Shown here piece by piece: positions 16,364 to 27,039 of a stretch of 64,000 bases of DNA. The stretch spans positions 142,940 through 206,939 of the forward strand of contig JAABTN010000001.1 of assembly GCA_011389895.1 (NCBI GenBank). The letters are read 5' to 3'. Source of the DNA: Maritimibacter sp. (lineage in GTDB: Bacteria; Pseudomonadota; Alphaproteobacteria; Rhodobacterales; Rhodobacteraceae). The translations under genes and the position numbers were made by a program. Numbering within the stretch: position 1 is the stretch's first letter; each line of letters begins with the position of its first letter. The notes beneath the pieces were generated by a model, which saw only the letters and a program-made list of their open reading frames with translations, was not told the DNA's origin and ran no database searches.

Positions 16364-17614
16364 ATGCGCCGTTGTCACGCCACCGCGCGACCGTGGGTGT
16401 CGCATTGCGTTTCGCTGTGGATCTCATTGTGCGCTTCACTGTGCCTGTCGGTCGCCGCGCCCGCGCTGGCGTTCGAGACCGAGGCGGGATCGGCTTTCGT
16501 CTTTGATGTGACCACCGACACCGTGCTGCTTGAGAAAAACGCCGAAGTGCCGCTGCCGCCCGCGTCGATGTCGAAGCTGATGACACTCAACATGCTGTTC
16601 GAGGCCCTCGAAGACGGGCGGGTTCAGATGGAGACGCAATTCGCGGTCAGCCAGCGCGCCATGGACATGGGTGGCTCAACCATGTTCCTGACCACCGCCG
16701 ACCGCCCGACGGTGGAAGAGCTGATCAAGGGGATCATCGTCATGTCCGGCAATGACGCCTGTGTCGTGGTTGCCGAAGGGTTGGCCGGCAGCGAAGAGGC
16801 CTTTGCCGAGATGATGACGGAGCGGGCGCGGGCGCTGGGCATGGAGAACTCGACCTTCGCCAATGCCTCGGGCTGGCCACATCCGTCGCAGCGCATGAGC
16901 ATGCGGGATCTCGCCATCCTCGCAACCCGGCTGATCGAACAATTCCCTGAGTTATACGATTATTTCGCCCTGACCGAGTTTGCCTTTGACGGGCGCGCGC
17001 CGGACAACCGGTTCAACCGGAACCCGCTTTTGTCTCTTGGCCTTGGCGCGGACGGCTTGAAGACCGGCCATACCAGCGAGGCGGGATACGGGCTCGTGGG
17101 GTCGGCGGTGCAGGGTGGGCGCCGGGTCGTCTTCGTGATCTCGGGTCTCGACTCCGAGGCTGCGCGCCAGTCCGAAGCGACCTCGATCCTGAATTGGGCG
17201 TTTCGTCAATTCGCCCTGCGAACCCCGGTTCGGGCTGGTGAGATCGTGACGCAGGTGCCGGTCTGGCTGGGCGACGCGGACACCGTGGCCCTGACCCCGA
17301 CGCAGGATATCGAGCTTTTGATGCCGGTGACGGTGCGCGAGGGCATTCAAGGCGTTGTTGACTGGACCGACCCGGTCGAAGCGCCGATTGCCGCTGGTCA
17401 GGAAATCGCCCTCTTCACCGTGTCACGCGACGGGATGAGCGACACGGTCGTGCCGCTTGTCGCCGCGACCTCGGTGGGGCGGGCGGGGTTTTTGCCACGC
17501 TTTGGGGCGGCAGCCGGACAGGTGCTCGACATGGCGCGCGACCTGACGGGGATCGGGGCAGGCGACGACCGCGCCGGTGATCCCGCCGGGGCCGACCCGG
17601 TGGCGGTCAACTGA
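16364..17614 (+). CDS. D-alanyl-D-alanine carboxypeptidase (PBP5/6 family)
   Basis: 416 residues from an ATG with GGAGGAG six bases upstream; an in-frame TTG two codons earlier is less likely. A signal peptide rich in Cys and Ser ends near residue 36 (APALA). The serine-transferase motifs are complete: SxxK at Ser68-Lys71 (SMSK), SxN at Ser128-Asn130 (SGN) and KTG at 233-235. A C-terminal beta-rich PBP5-type domain follows. It trims the terminal D-Ala of peptidoglycan stem peptides in the periplasm. It lies between a SPOR lipoprotein and tmk, a conserved block in related genomes. Confidence 0.92.
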   Translation: MRRCHATARPWVSHCVSLWISLCASLCLSVAAPALAFETEAGSAFVFDVTTDTVLLEKNAEVPLPPASMSKLMTLNMLFEALEDGRVQMETQFAVSQRAMDMGGSTMFLTTADRPTVEELIKGIIVMSGNDACVVVAEGLAGSEEAFAEMMTERARALGMENSTFANASGWPHPSQRMSMRDLAILATRLIEQFPELYDYFALTEFAFDGRAPDNRFNRNPLLSLGLGADGLKTGHTSEAGYGLVGSAVQGGRRVVFVISGLDSEAARQSEATSILNWAFRQFALRTPVRAGEIVTQVPVWLGDADTVALTPTQDIELLMPVTVREGIQGVVDWTDPVEAPIAAGQEIALFTVSRDGMSDTVVPLVAATSVGRAGFLPRFGAAAGQVLDMARDLTGIGAGDDRAGDPAGADPVAVN

Positions 17615-17619
17615 GCCAC

Positions 17620-18246
17620 ATGGGCGGGGTTTTCATCACGTTTGAAGGGATCGACGGGTCTGGCAAATCGACACAGGCACGGCTATTGGCCGAAGGTTTG
17701 CGCGCGCGCGGCGATGATGTCGTGGCGACGCGCGAACCCGGCGGGTCGCCGGGGGCCGAGGAAATCCGCGCGCTGGTGCTTGAAGGCGATCCGGACCGCT
17801 GGTCGCCCGAAACCGAGATCCTGCTGTTCACCGCGGCCCGGCGCGATCACTTGGAACGCACCATCGCTCCGGCCCTGTCGGCGGGAAAGATCGTGGTCTG
17901 CGACCGCTTCGCGGATTCCACCCGAATGTATCAGGGCCTGCGCGGCCCGGGCCTGCGCGAGACCGTGGACAAGCTGCATAAGCTGATGATCGGGCGTGAA
18001 CCCGACCTCACCTTCATCATCGACATGGACCCGACCAAGGGTCACGCCCGCGCCAAGGGGCGCGGCGGCACCGAGGAGCGGTTCGAGGATTTCGGCGCGG
18101 CGCTTCAGGAACAGATGCGGGCGGGGTTTCTCGATCTGGCCGAGACCAATCCGTCAAGATGTGTCGTGATCGACGGCGACCGCGCGCCCGAGGCTGTCGC
18201 GCAAGACGTGCTTGGGGTCGCGACCGCACGGATTGCGCAGTCTTGA
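17620..18246 (+). CDS. tmk: Thymidylate kinase
   Basis: 208 residues, the usual length. The P-loop GIDGSGKST is at residues 10-18, the DRF/DRFADS motif near residue 92 and a TREPGGSPGAEEIR segment at about 37-50, all diagnostic of dTMP kinase. It phosphorylates dTMP to dTDP with ATP, an essential step in DNA precursor synthesis. It starts five bases after the carboxypeptidase stop with little room for its own promoter, so it is probably co-transcribed. The usual partner holB does not follow; a GST-like gene does. Confidence 0.96.
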   Translation: MGGVFITFEGIDGSGKSTQARLLAEGLRARGDDVVATREPGGSPGAEEIRALVLEGDPDRWSPETEILLFTAARRDHLERTIAPALSAGKIVVCDRFADSTRMYQGLRGPGLRETVDKLHKLMIGREPDLTFIIDMDPTKGHARAKGRGGTEERFEDFGAALQEQMRAGFLDLAETNPSRCVVIDGDRAPEAVAQDVLGVATARIAQS

Positions 18247-18291
18247 GGAGCAGTCTTGAGAAGAGGCACGGTGTGACGAACGGAGGGACGC

Positions 18292-18909
18292 ATGATCACG
18301 CTTCATGACTACTGGCGCTCATCGGCGAGTTACCGGTTGCGCATTGCCCTGGGTCTCGCCGGGCTGGAATGGGAGAGGGTGTCGGTCGATCTCGTGGCCG
18401 GGGACCAAAATGCGCCTGCGCATCTGGCGCGCAACCCCCAAGGGCTGGTGCCCGTGCTTGAAATCGACGGGCATAGTTTCACCCAATCCCTCTCAGTGCT
18501 CGAATACCTCGACGAGACACGCCACCTCGGGTTCCTGCCCGAGGATGCGGTCGGGCGGCAGGCCGTGCGCGCCCTTTCCTATGCGATCGCGATGGAGATC
18601 CATCCGGTCTGCAACCTGAAGGTCGCCCGGCACGCGGTCGCCGCTGCGGACGGGGCGATCAGCACGCAAGACTGGATGCAGACCTTTATCGGCCCCGGTC
18701 TTTCCGCCTTCGAGGCGATGCTGGGGGAGGGGGCGTATTGCCACGGCGACAGTGTGACCATGGCCGATATCTGTCTTGCCCCACAGATCTATAACGCGCA
18801 CCGCTGGGAGGTTGATTTGGCAGCGATGCCGAAAATCCGTGCCATCGGGCAGCGGCTCGATACCATTCCGGCCTTCGCCGCGGCGCATCCCGACAAGACC
18901 TCACGCTAG
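18292..18909 (+). CDS. maiA: Maleylacetoacetate isomerase / zeta-class glutathione transferase
   Basis: 205 residues, with GGAGGG upstream of the ATG. The N-terminal thioredoxin-fold domain carries the zeta-class motif SSASYRLRIAL at residues 10-20 and NPQGLVPVLEIDG around 48-60; the C-terminal domain is all-helical with MEIHPVCNLKV near residue 105. Such enzymes use glutathione to isomerise maleylacetoacetate (tyrosine/homogentisate pathway) or maleylpyruvate (gentisate pathway). No homogentisate or gentisate dioxygenase is nearby, so the substrate cannot be settled from context. The fumarylacetoacetate-hydrolase-family gene at 41162-42007 is far away and not an obvious partner. Confidence 0.82.
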   Translation: MITLHDYWRSSASYRLRIALGLAGLEWERVSVDLVAGDQNAPAHLARNPQGLVPVLEIDGHSFTQSLSVLEYLDETRHLGFLPEDAVGRQAVRALSYAIAMEIHPVCNLKVARHAVAAADGAISTQDWMQTFIGPGLSAFEAMLGEGAYCHGDSVTMADICLAPQIYNAHRWEVDLAAMPKIRAIGQRLDTIPAFAAAHPDKTSR

Positions 18910-18957
18910 AAAGCGGAGCGTGCGGGCGGGCCCGCGCGCGCAGGGTTCTGTATTGCA

Positions 18958-19028
18958 GGGGCTTTGCCCCCCGTGGGGCATCCGGGCGGATGCCCCAAGT
19001 CCCCCAAGGTATTTAGAAAACGATGAAG
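18958..19028. repeat. GC-hairpin element with AACGATGAAG tail, copy 1
   Basis: Two hairpins, GGGGC-TTT-GCCCC (18958-18970) and TGGGGCATCC-GGGC-GGATGCCCCA (18974-18997), are followed by a conserved tail (19001-19028) that runs from a C-run through TATTT to AACGATGAAG. The same layout occurs at 55165-55218 and 58699-58777. It separates the convergent maiA and paaX genes and could also end their transcripts. Confidence 0.7.
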
Positions 19029-19029
19029 A

Positions 19030-19842
19030 TCAGGGTGCGGCGAGCGTGGCAAAACTGTCGAGGGTGGGGCGGGGCAGGCGGGCAAGCAGGCGGGTGACCT
19101 CGCTTCGGGCGCGCGCGCCGGGCCAGTCGCCCAGCACCAGATCGGGCAGGGCCCCGTGGCGCAACCGCAGCCTGCGCCAGTGGTGCAGGGCGAGGAGCCG
19201 AAGGGTCAGCGCATCAAGCGGGTCGGCGGGCACCGTGTCGATCCGGCGCAGGGTTTCGCCAAGCAGCGCATAGTCCTGCATCAGGTCCGGTGGTGCGATT
19301 TCGGCGATGATCCAGGCGGGCGTTTGGTCAGCCTGAAGCGTTTGGACGAGCGCATCCGGCGGCGCATCGCGATCAGTCGAAAGCGCGAGGCGCGGGGCCA
19401 GAAGCGTTGCGTCGTCGGACAGGGCGGTCTCGAAGGCAGCGGCGGGATCGTGCGGATCGCCAAGGATCAGAAAGACCGGGCGCTTTTCGGGCGCGCCGGT
19501 GGCATATAGGATCGGGCGCACCGCCTCGGTCCGGGCCCGTCCGCTTGGGGTCAGCGCGTAGGAAGAAGACCGCCCTTCGCGCAGGGCCTCGATCCAGCCG
19601 TCGCGTTTGAGCCGATGCAGGGCAACGCGCAGCGTCTGGTTGGCAACGCCCATATCGCCCATGATCCGCCCCAGCGCCTGTCCGGTGATCCGGTCGTCGG
19701 GGTTGCGGCACAGATCGCCCATGATCGTCACGACCATGGACCAGACCTTGATCGGGGCAAAGGCGATCAGGCCAGTAAAGGCCGGATCACGAAGGGGATC
19801 AGGGGTCGGGCCAAGGTCCGGGTCATGGGTGGGGCGGGTCAT
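19030..19842 (-). CDS. paaX: Phenylacetate-degradation transcriptional repressor PaaX
   Basis: 270 residues. It has an N-terminal winged-helix domain (about 28-95, with NQTLRVALHRLKRDGWIEAL), a central domain, and the C-terminal PaaX motif LHHWRRLRLRHGALPDLVLGDWP split around residues 215-240. In characterised systems PaaX represses paa operons and is released by phenylacetyl-CoA. It lies 32 bases downstream of paaZ on the same strand, so paaZ and paaX form one operon. This cluster also encodes a TetR regulator (24557-25153), so control may be split between the two. Confidence 0.9.
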   Translation of the reverse strand: MTRPTHDPDLGPTPDPLRDPAFTGLIAFAPIKVWSMVVTIMGDLCRNPDDRITGQALGRIMGDMGVANQTLRVALHRLKRDGWIEALREGRSSSYALTPSGRARTEAVRPILYATGAPEKRPVFLILGDPHDPAAAFETALSDDATLLAPRLALSTDRDAPPDALVQTLQADQTPAWIIAEIAPPDLMQDYALLGETLRRIDTVPADPLDALTLRLLALHHWRRLRLRHGALPDLVLGDWPGARARSEVTRLLARLPRPTLDSFATLAAP

Positions 19843-19874
19843 GGGATCAGCTTACGCCCGACCCGCCCGTGGTC

Positions 19875-21902
<2,028 letters not shown>

Positions 21903-21950
21903 ATGTCCTCCCTGCACCGGAATCGGTGCTGATGCGTTCCACAAACATTA

Positions 21951-21967
21951 TTGACCGTCCGGTCGGT
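21951..21967. promoter_or_regulatory. Putative TetR-type operator between paaZ and paaG
   Basis: The centre of the 98-bp divergent region contains GACC-GTCC-GGTC (21953-21964), which also reads as a 14-bp near-palindrome ACCGTCCGGTCGGT (21954-21967). The same GACC-N4-GGTC core occurs upstream of pcaF at 30830-30847. A TetR protein is encoded in the paaG operon, so it is the first candidate to bind here; PaaX is the alternative. Confidence 0.55.
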
Positions 21968-22000
21968 TTAAGCAACAGTAACCCAAACAGGGAGGAAAAC

Positions 22001-22816
22001 ATGAGCGACACGATTCTCGTGTCCGACCACGGCGATTGGGTGGAAATCACCCTCAACCGCCCGGATCGGTTGAATTCTTTTACGGAAGAGATGCATCTTG
22101 CTCTGCGCACGGCTTTGACGGCGGCGGCAGAGGACGCCAAGCGCGCCGTGCTTTTGACCGGGGCCGGACGCGGCTTCTGCGCGGGTCAGGATCTGGGCGA
22201 CCGCGACCCGCGAAAGGCCGAACGCATCGATCTTGGCCATACCGTGCGCACGCTTTGGGCCCCGCTGGTGCGCCAGATCAGGGCGCTGGAGATGCCGGTT
22301 GTCTGCGCGGTGAACGGTGTGGCGGCGGGGGCGGGGTCCAGTCTCGCCTTGGCCTGTGACATGGTCTTTGCCAGCGACCGGGCGAAATTCATCCAAAGCT
22401 TCGCCAATGTCGGCCTGATCCCCGACACCGGCGGCTCGTTTTCCCTGACCACGCTTGTTGGGCCTGCACGGGCGCGGGGTCTTGCCCTGACTGCCGAGGC
22501 GCTGCCTGCCGACAAGGCGGAAAGCTGGGGATTGATCTGGAAATGCCTGCCTGCGGATAACCTGATGGACGTCGTGCGGGCACAGGCCGCCGCCTTTGCA
22601 ACCGGTCCGACCTTTGGCTATGCCCAGACGAAAAAGGCGATACAGGCGGCCGAGACCAATAGCATGGATGCCCAGCTCGATCTGGAAGCCGAGTTGATGT
22701 TCCAATGCGGGCGCTCGCCTGATTATGCCGAGGGCGTTGGGGCGTTTCTTGACAAGCGCGATCCGGTCTTCACCGGGGAGAAACCTGGCAGACCCCCCAT
22801 GGGGACCCCCGAATGA
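22001..22816 (+). CDS. paaG: 1,2-epoxyphenylacetyl-CoA isomerase (enoyl-CoA hydratase family)
   Basis: 271 residues from an ATG with AGGGAGG five bases upstream. Crotonase-fold features: the oxyanion-hole stretch GAGRGFCAGQDLGDRD near 59-74 and the catalytic Asp in GLIPDTGGSFSL near 130-142, the form found in PaaG rather than in Glu/Glu hydratases. It converts the ring-1,2-epoxide of phenylacetyl-CoA to the seven-membered oxepin-CoA, the substrate of PaaZ. It leads the operon paaG-paaI-paaK-tetR in which every junction overlaps by one to four bases. Confidence 0.88.
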   Translation: MSDTILVSDHGDWVEITLNRPDRLNSFTEEMHLALRTALTAAAEDAKRAVLLTGAGRGFCAGQDLGDRDPRKAERIDLGHTVRTLWAPLVRQIRALEMPVVCAVNGVAAGAGSSLALACDMVFASDRAKFIQSFANVGLIPDTGGSFSLTTLVGPARARGLALTAEALPADKAESWGLIWKCLPADNLMDVVRAQAAAFATGPTFGYAQTKKAIQAAETNSMDAQLDLEAELMFQCGRSPDYAEGVGAFLDKRDPVFTGEKPGRPPMGTPE

Positions 22817-23250
22817 CCCCGTTGGAAAAGGCCGAACGCGCCTGCCATGCCATGTGGGAACAAGACGACGCTTCGAAATGGCTGGGGATGGAGCTTGGCG
22901 ATGTGGACGCGGGGCGCGCGGTCATGACGCTTTTGGTCAAACCGCACCATTGCAACGGGCACAAGATCTGTCATGGCGGCGTGATCTTCTCGCTCGCCGA
23001 CAGCGCCTTTGCCTTTGCCTGCAACAGCCGAAACCAATCGACCGTGGCCCAACATAACCTGATCAATTTCCTTGCCCCCGGGAAAGAAGGTGATGTGCTT
23101 ACCGCCGTGGCCGAGGAAACCTACCTGAAGGGCCGTTCCGGCATTTATGACATTCATGTCGTGAACCAGCATGGCACCCCGATCGCCGAAATGCGCGGCA
23201 TGTCCCGCGCCATTCCCGGCACGCTTTTCGACGAGGAGGACGAGAGATGA
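22813..23250 (+). CDS. paaI: Hotdog-fold acyl-CoA thioesterase
   Basis: 145 residues, starting inside the end of paaG (ATGA overlap). The PaaI-type hotdog signature is present: NGHKICHGGVIFSLADSAF at about residues 46-64, with the HGG turn and catalytic Asp. It hydrolyses ring-hydroxylated phenylacetyl-CoA and related thioesters, and is thought to rescue CoA from dead-end intermediates. The cytosolic location and operon position are standard for paa clusters. Confidence 0.92.
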   Translation: MTPLEKAERACHAMWEQDDASKWLGMELGDVDAGRAVMTLLVKPHHCNGHKICHGGVIFSLADSAFAFACNSRNQSTVAQHNLINFLAPGKEGDVLTAVAEETYLKGRSGIYDIHVVNQHGTPIAEMRGMSRAIPGTLFDEEDER

Positions 23251-24557
23251 AGGACCTGACCCCCGACCGCGCGACGCTCGACCCGATCGAGATCGCATCC
23301 ATCGACGAAATTCGCGCGCTGCAACTCGACCGCCTGAAATGGTCGCTGCGCCATGCCTATGACAACGTGGCGATGTATCGGCAGCGGTTTGATGCGGCCG
23401 GCGTGCATCCCGACGATTTGCACCAGCTCTCGGATCTCGCGAAATTCCCCTTCACCTACAAGACGGACCTGCGCGACAATTATCCCTTCGGCCTGTTCGC
23501 CGTGCCGCGTGAGCAAATCCGGCGCATCCATGCCTCGTCGGGGACCACCGGAAAGCCGACGGTCGTGGGCTATACCGAAGCCGACCTGTCCAATTGGGCC
23601 GATCTTGTCGCGCGGTCGCTGCGCGCCTCGGGCACGCGGCCCGGCGACATCGTGCATAATGCCTATGGCTACGGGTTGTTCACCGGCGGTCTCGGGGCGC
23701 ATTACGGTGCCGAACGGCTGGGCGCGACGGTGGTTCCGGTGTCTGGCGGCATGACCGAACGGCAGGTGACCCTGATCCAGGATTTCAAGCCGACCACCAT
23801 CCTTGTGACGCCGTCCTACATGCTCAACATCCTTGAGCAATTCCACAAGGCGGGGCTCGATCCGCGCGAGTGTTCGCTACAGGTCGGGGTGTTCGGGGCC
23901 GAGCCATGGACGGACTCGATGCGCAAGGAGGTCGAGGATGCCTTCGACATGCATGCCGTCGATATCTATGGCCTGTCCGAGATCATGGGGCCGGGGGTCG
24001 CGAACGAATGCGTCGAGACCAAGGATGGCCCGGTGATCTGGGAGGATCACTTCCTGCCGGAGATCATCGACCCCGAAACCGGGGCGGTGCTGCCGGATGG
24101 CGAATTGGGCGAGTTGGTCTTCACCACGCTGACCAAGGAAGGCCTGCCGATGGTCCGCTACCGCACGCGCGACCTGACCCGACTTCTGCCCGGCACGGCG
24201 CGCAGCATGCGGCGGATGGAGAAGATCACCGGGCGCTCGGACGACATGATCATCTTGCGCGGTGTGAACGTGTTCCCGACCCAGATCGAGGAACAGGTGC
24301 TTGCCACCGGGGGGCTGTCGGCCCATTTCCAGATCGAGCTTTACAAGTCCGGGCGCATGGACGGGATGCGGGTGATGGTCGAGGCCATGCCGGATGCGGC
24401 GGACGAAGCCTCGAAAACCGCGTCGGCCCGCATGCTGACCAAGCGGATCAAGGACGTGGTGGGCATTTCGACCGAGATCCTCGTGGGCGACCCCGGCGAT
24501 GTGGCGCGATCGGAAGGCAAGGCCAAGCGCGTGCTGGACAATCGGGGGCAGGGCTGA
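23247..24557 (+). CDS. paaK: Phenylacetate-CoA ligase
   Basis: 436 residues, the family length, with an ATGA overlap with paaI. It has the AMP-binding P-loop HASSGTTGKPTVVGY around residues 92-106, the GAHYGAERLGATVVP block and the YGLSEIMGPGVANE adenylation motif near 237-250. A C-terminal ACS-type domain ends with EGKAKRV carrying the catalytic lysine region. It activates phenylacetate with ATP and CoA, the entry step of the pathway. The TetR gene begins at its stop codon (TGATG). Confidence 0.95.
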   Translation: MKDLTPDRATLDPIEIASIDEIRALQLDRLKWSLRHAYDNVAMYRQRFDAAGVHPDDLHQLSDLAKFPFTYKTDLRDNYPFGLFAVPREQIRRIHASSGTTGKPTVVGYTEADLSNWADLVARSLRASGTRPGDIVHNAYGYGLFTGGLGAHYGAERLGATVVPVSGGMTERQVTLIQDFKPTTILVTPSYMLNILEQFHKAGLDPRECSLQVGVFGAEPWTDSMRKEVEDAFDMHAVDIYGLSEIMGPGVANECVETKDGPVIWEDHFLPEIIDPETGAVLPDGELGELVFTTLTKEGLPMVRYRTRDLTRLLPGTARSMRRMEKITGRSDDMIILRGVNVFPTQIEEQVLATGGLSAHFQIELYKSGRMDGMRVMVEAMPDAADEASKTASARMLTKRIKDVVGISTEILVGDPGDVARSEGKAKRVLDNRGQG

Positions 24558-25153
24558 TGGCCCGGTCCATCGCCCGGGACCACGATGAAAAGCGCGCCGC
24601 GATCCTGAAATCCGCGGCGCGCGTGTTTGCCAACGAAGGCTACGACCGCGCGTCGATGACCCGTCTCGCCGCCGAATGCGGGATCTCGAAGGCCAATATC
24701 TATCATTACTATACCTCGAAGGACGCGATCCTGTTCGACGTGCTCGACCGTTACCTGTCGGACCTGACCGACCGCGTGACCGGTCTGGACCTTGCCACCG
24801 TCACGCCGCACGACAGCCTGCGGCAGGTGGTGGTCGAGATCATGCTCGCCTACGAAGGCTCGGATGACGAGCACCGGGTGCAGGTCAACGGGGTCGAGCT
24901 TTTGCCACCTGATGAGCAGAAGGTGCTGAAGGGCTACCAGCGCAAGATCGTCGAATATGTGTCCGAGATCATTGCCAACGCGGCCCCGGCGGCCTTTGCC
25001 GGGGACCCGGCGAAGTTGCGGCAGGCGACCATGGCGCTCTTTGGCATGCTGAACTGGTATTACATGTGGAACCCCGGGGCCGGACGGCAGGCGCGCATCG
25101 ACTATGCCGGGCTTGTCGCCGAAATGACCCTTGGCGGGATCGTCAGCCTGTGA
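24557..25153 (+). CDS. TetR-family regulator (PaaR-like)
   Basis: 198 residues from the ATG that shares one base with the paaK stop. The N-terminal HTH is classical: RAAILKSAARVFANEGYDRA then MTRLAAECGISKANIYHYY (about 11-52). The C-terminal ligand domain is of the short TetR_C type seen in fatty-acid and phenylacetyl-CoA regulators. Encoded in the paaGIK operon, it is likely a CoA-thioester-responsive repressor acting at the GACC-N4-GGTC dyads near 21958 and 30838. That pairing is inference from location and symmetry. Confidence 0.82.
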   Translation: MARSIARDHDEKRAAILKSAARVFANEGYDRASMTRLAAECGISKANIYHYYTSKDAILFDVLDRYLSDLTDRVTGLDLATVTPHDSLRQVVVEIMLAYEGSDDEHRVQVNGVELLPPDEQKVLKGYQRKIVEYVSEIIANAAPAAFAGDPAKLRQATMALFGMLNWYYMWNPGAGRQARIDYAGLVAEMTLGGIVSL

Positions 25154-25210
25154 TGCGCCCTTGGGCCGACCCGTGGTCGGTGCACGCCGGGGCCCGCACC
25201 ACCCCTAGTT

Positions 25211-25969
25211 TCAGCCGTCCAACCCGGCGTTTTCAAGCGCCTCTTTGGTCCGTGTCTCCCAGCGCGCGCGCAGGGTGTCATTGTCGTCGTGCCGCAGCCC
25301 CATGGCCTTGAGCTGTTCGAACCGGTCCGCGTCGCCCAGCCCGAAACTGGTCGCCACGCGCGGGTGCCAGTAGGCCACGCTCGCCGTCGGGTCGGTGCCT
25401 TCGTCGATGAGACGGGCCAGCCCGGCTTCGGCAAGGGCGGCATGGTTTGCCTCGACCGCGAGACAATCGCGCAGGGCTTCGGCGAGCGGCTGGTAGCTCA
25501 CCTGCTTCATCTCTTCCAACTGGACGCAGACGGCGTGCCCCATGAGCACGTTCATCACCACCGCGTCCGCCCAATCCGTCATCGGGTAATTGAACACCGC
25601 CAGCCGCATATCCTGTTCGACCCGCGCGGCCTCGATCTCGGCCTTGCGGGCGAGGCGGGTGTGCCATGGGTGCTGGTCCACGTAGCGCGCGGTATCGGCC
25701 CCGAATTCGCCCATCAGCGTGAGAACCCTGTCGGCATTGGCAAGCTTTTCGGCCACGATCCGGGCCGAGGCTTCGCGCGCCTTGATCCCGGGCCCGCCGT
25801 TGATCTGTTCCGCGAAACCGGCGGCCCCGGCGAGGTTCGAGTCCACGAAAGTCGCCATGAGTTTCAAAAGCTCCGCGCGGTAGCGCGGGGGGACGTTGGC
25901 GGGCGAGGTCAGGCGCCCTCCGGCGGCGAGATAATCGGCAAGCGACATGGTGTCGAAATCACTGGTCAT
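25211..25969 (-). CDS. Extra ferritin-like PaaA/PaaC-family protein
   Basis: 252 residues from an ATG 11 bases inside the end of paaE. It belongs to the phenylacetic-acid-catabolic (ferritin-like) family by its all-helical pattern, the segments PRYRAELLKLMATFVDSNLA and LEEMKQVSYQPLAEALRDCL, and an ExxH in VEANHAAL (C-terminal half). The corresponding N-terminal di-iron ExxH is not evident (EKLANADR has Asn and Asp where Glu-xx-His would be expected), so it may not hold a complete di-iron site. It is additional to paaA and paaC of the same operon. It could be a structural or alternative subunit of the epoxidase; the function is not known to me. Confidence 0.7.
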   Translation of the reverse strand: MTSDFDTMSLADYLAAGGRLTSPANVPPRYRAELLKLMATFVDSNLAGAAGFAEQINGGPGIKAREASARIVAEKLANADRVLTLMGEFGADTARYVDQHPWHTRLARKAEIEAARVEQDMRLAVFNYPMTDWADAVVMNVLMGHAVCVQLEEMKQVSYQPLAEALRDCLAVEANHAALAEAGLARLIDEGTDPTASVAYWHPRVATSFGLGDADRFEQLKAMGLRHDDNDTLRARWETRTKEALENAGLDG

Positions 25970-27029
25970 AATCGACCACCACGGTATCGGTGAGGGGGAA
26001 GGACTGGCACGACAGGACATAACCCTTTTCGACCTCGTAATCTTCAAGCGCGTGGTTCGTCACCATCTCGACCTCTCCTTCCAGTATGCGACATCGGCAG
26101 GTGGAACAGACCCCGGCCTTGCAGGCATAGGGGGCGTCGAGATCGTCTGAGCGCACCGCGTCCAGCACCGAGAGCTCTTTTGACGCCTGCAGGGTGCGGG
26201 TGGCGCCATCCAGCGTGACCTTGATCGTGGATTGGTTCGCGCCCTTGGCGGCTTCGACCGATACCGCACGCTTGGCAAGGCGTCCGGGCTGTGCCGATGC
26301 GAAAAGCTCGAACTTGATCTGGGCTTCTGTCATCCCCGCGGCTTTCAACCCGGCGGCAATGCCAAGCATCATCGGTTCCGGCCCGCAGAGGAAGGCCGTG
26401 TCTGTCGCCTCGGCATCGAGAAAGCCCGAGCGGAACAATTGCCCGACCTTTTCTTCGGTGACGCGCCCGGTGAACAGGTCGATTTCCTGTGCGTCGGTGG
26501 CGAGGACATGGATCACCGACAGGCGGCCCATGTAGGTGTTCTTCAGATCCTCAAGCTCTTCGCGGAACATGATGCTTGCCACGCCCTTGTTGGCGTAGAC
26601 CAGCGTGAAGGTAGACCGCGGTTCGCGTGCCAGCGTGGTCTTCAGGATCGACAGCACCGGGGTGATCCCCGATCCGCCGGCAAAGCCGATGTAATTGCGG
26701 CCCGCATCAGGGTCGAGCGCGGTATGAAACCGGCCCATCGGCGGCATGGCTTCAAGCGTATCGCCGACCTTCAATTCCTCGTTCGCCCATGTCGAGAAAG
26801 CACCGCCATCGACCCGCTTGATCCCGACCTGCAAAACACCGTCATCGCGGCCCGCGCAGATCGAATAAGAGCGCCGCAATTCCTCGCCGTCGAAGTCGCG
26901 GCGGAAGGTCAGGTATTGCCCTTGGATGAAATCGAACGCCTCCGCATCTTTCGGGCGCAGGGTCACCACCACCGCGTCGCGGATCGTCTTCTTGATGTCG
27001 GTGACTTCCAGATCATGAAACCGGGACAT
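25959..27029 (-). CDS. paaE: Phenylacetyl-CoA epoxidase reductase subunit
   Basis: 356 residues from an ATG with GAGGAG upstream. The domain order is an FAD-binding ferredoxin-reductase domain (RRSYSICAGRDDG near 50-62), an NAD(P)-binding domain (GFAGGSGITPVLSILK near 115-130; FLCGPEPMM) and a C-terminal plant-type [2Fe-2S] domain with Cys303, Cys308, Cys311 and Cys341. It passes electrons from NADPH to the di-iron PaaA subunit. It lies 10 bases after paaD. Confidence 0.95.
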   Translation of the reverse strand: MSRFHDLEVTDIKKTIRDAVVVTLRPKDAEAFDFIQGQYLTFRRDFDGEELRRSYSICAGRDDGVLQVGIKRVDGGAFSTWANEELKVGDTLEAMPPMGRFHTALDPDAGRNYIGFAGGSGITPVLSILKTTLAREPRSTFTLVYANKGVASIMFREELEDLKNTYMGRLSVIHVLATDAQEIDLFTGRVTEEKVGQLFRSGFLDAEATDTAFLCGPEPMMLGIAAGLKAAGMTEAQIKFELFASAQPGRLAKRAVSVEAAKGANQSTIKVTLDGATRTLQASKELSVLDAVRSDDLDAPYACKAGVCSTCRCRILEGEVEMVTNHALEDYEVEKGYVLSCQSFPLTDTVVVDYDQ

Positions 27030-27039
27030 CCGCTTCTCC

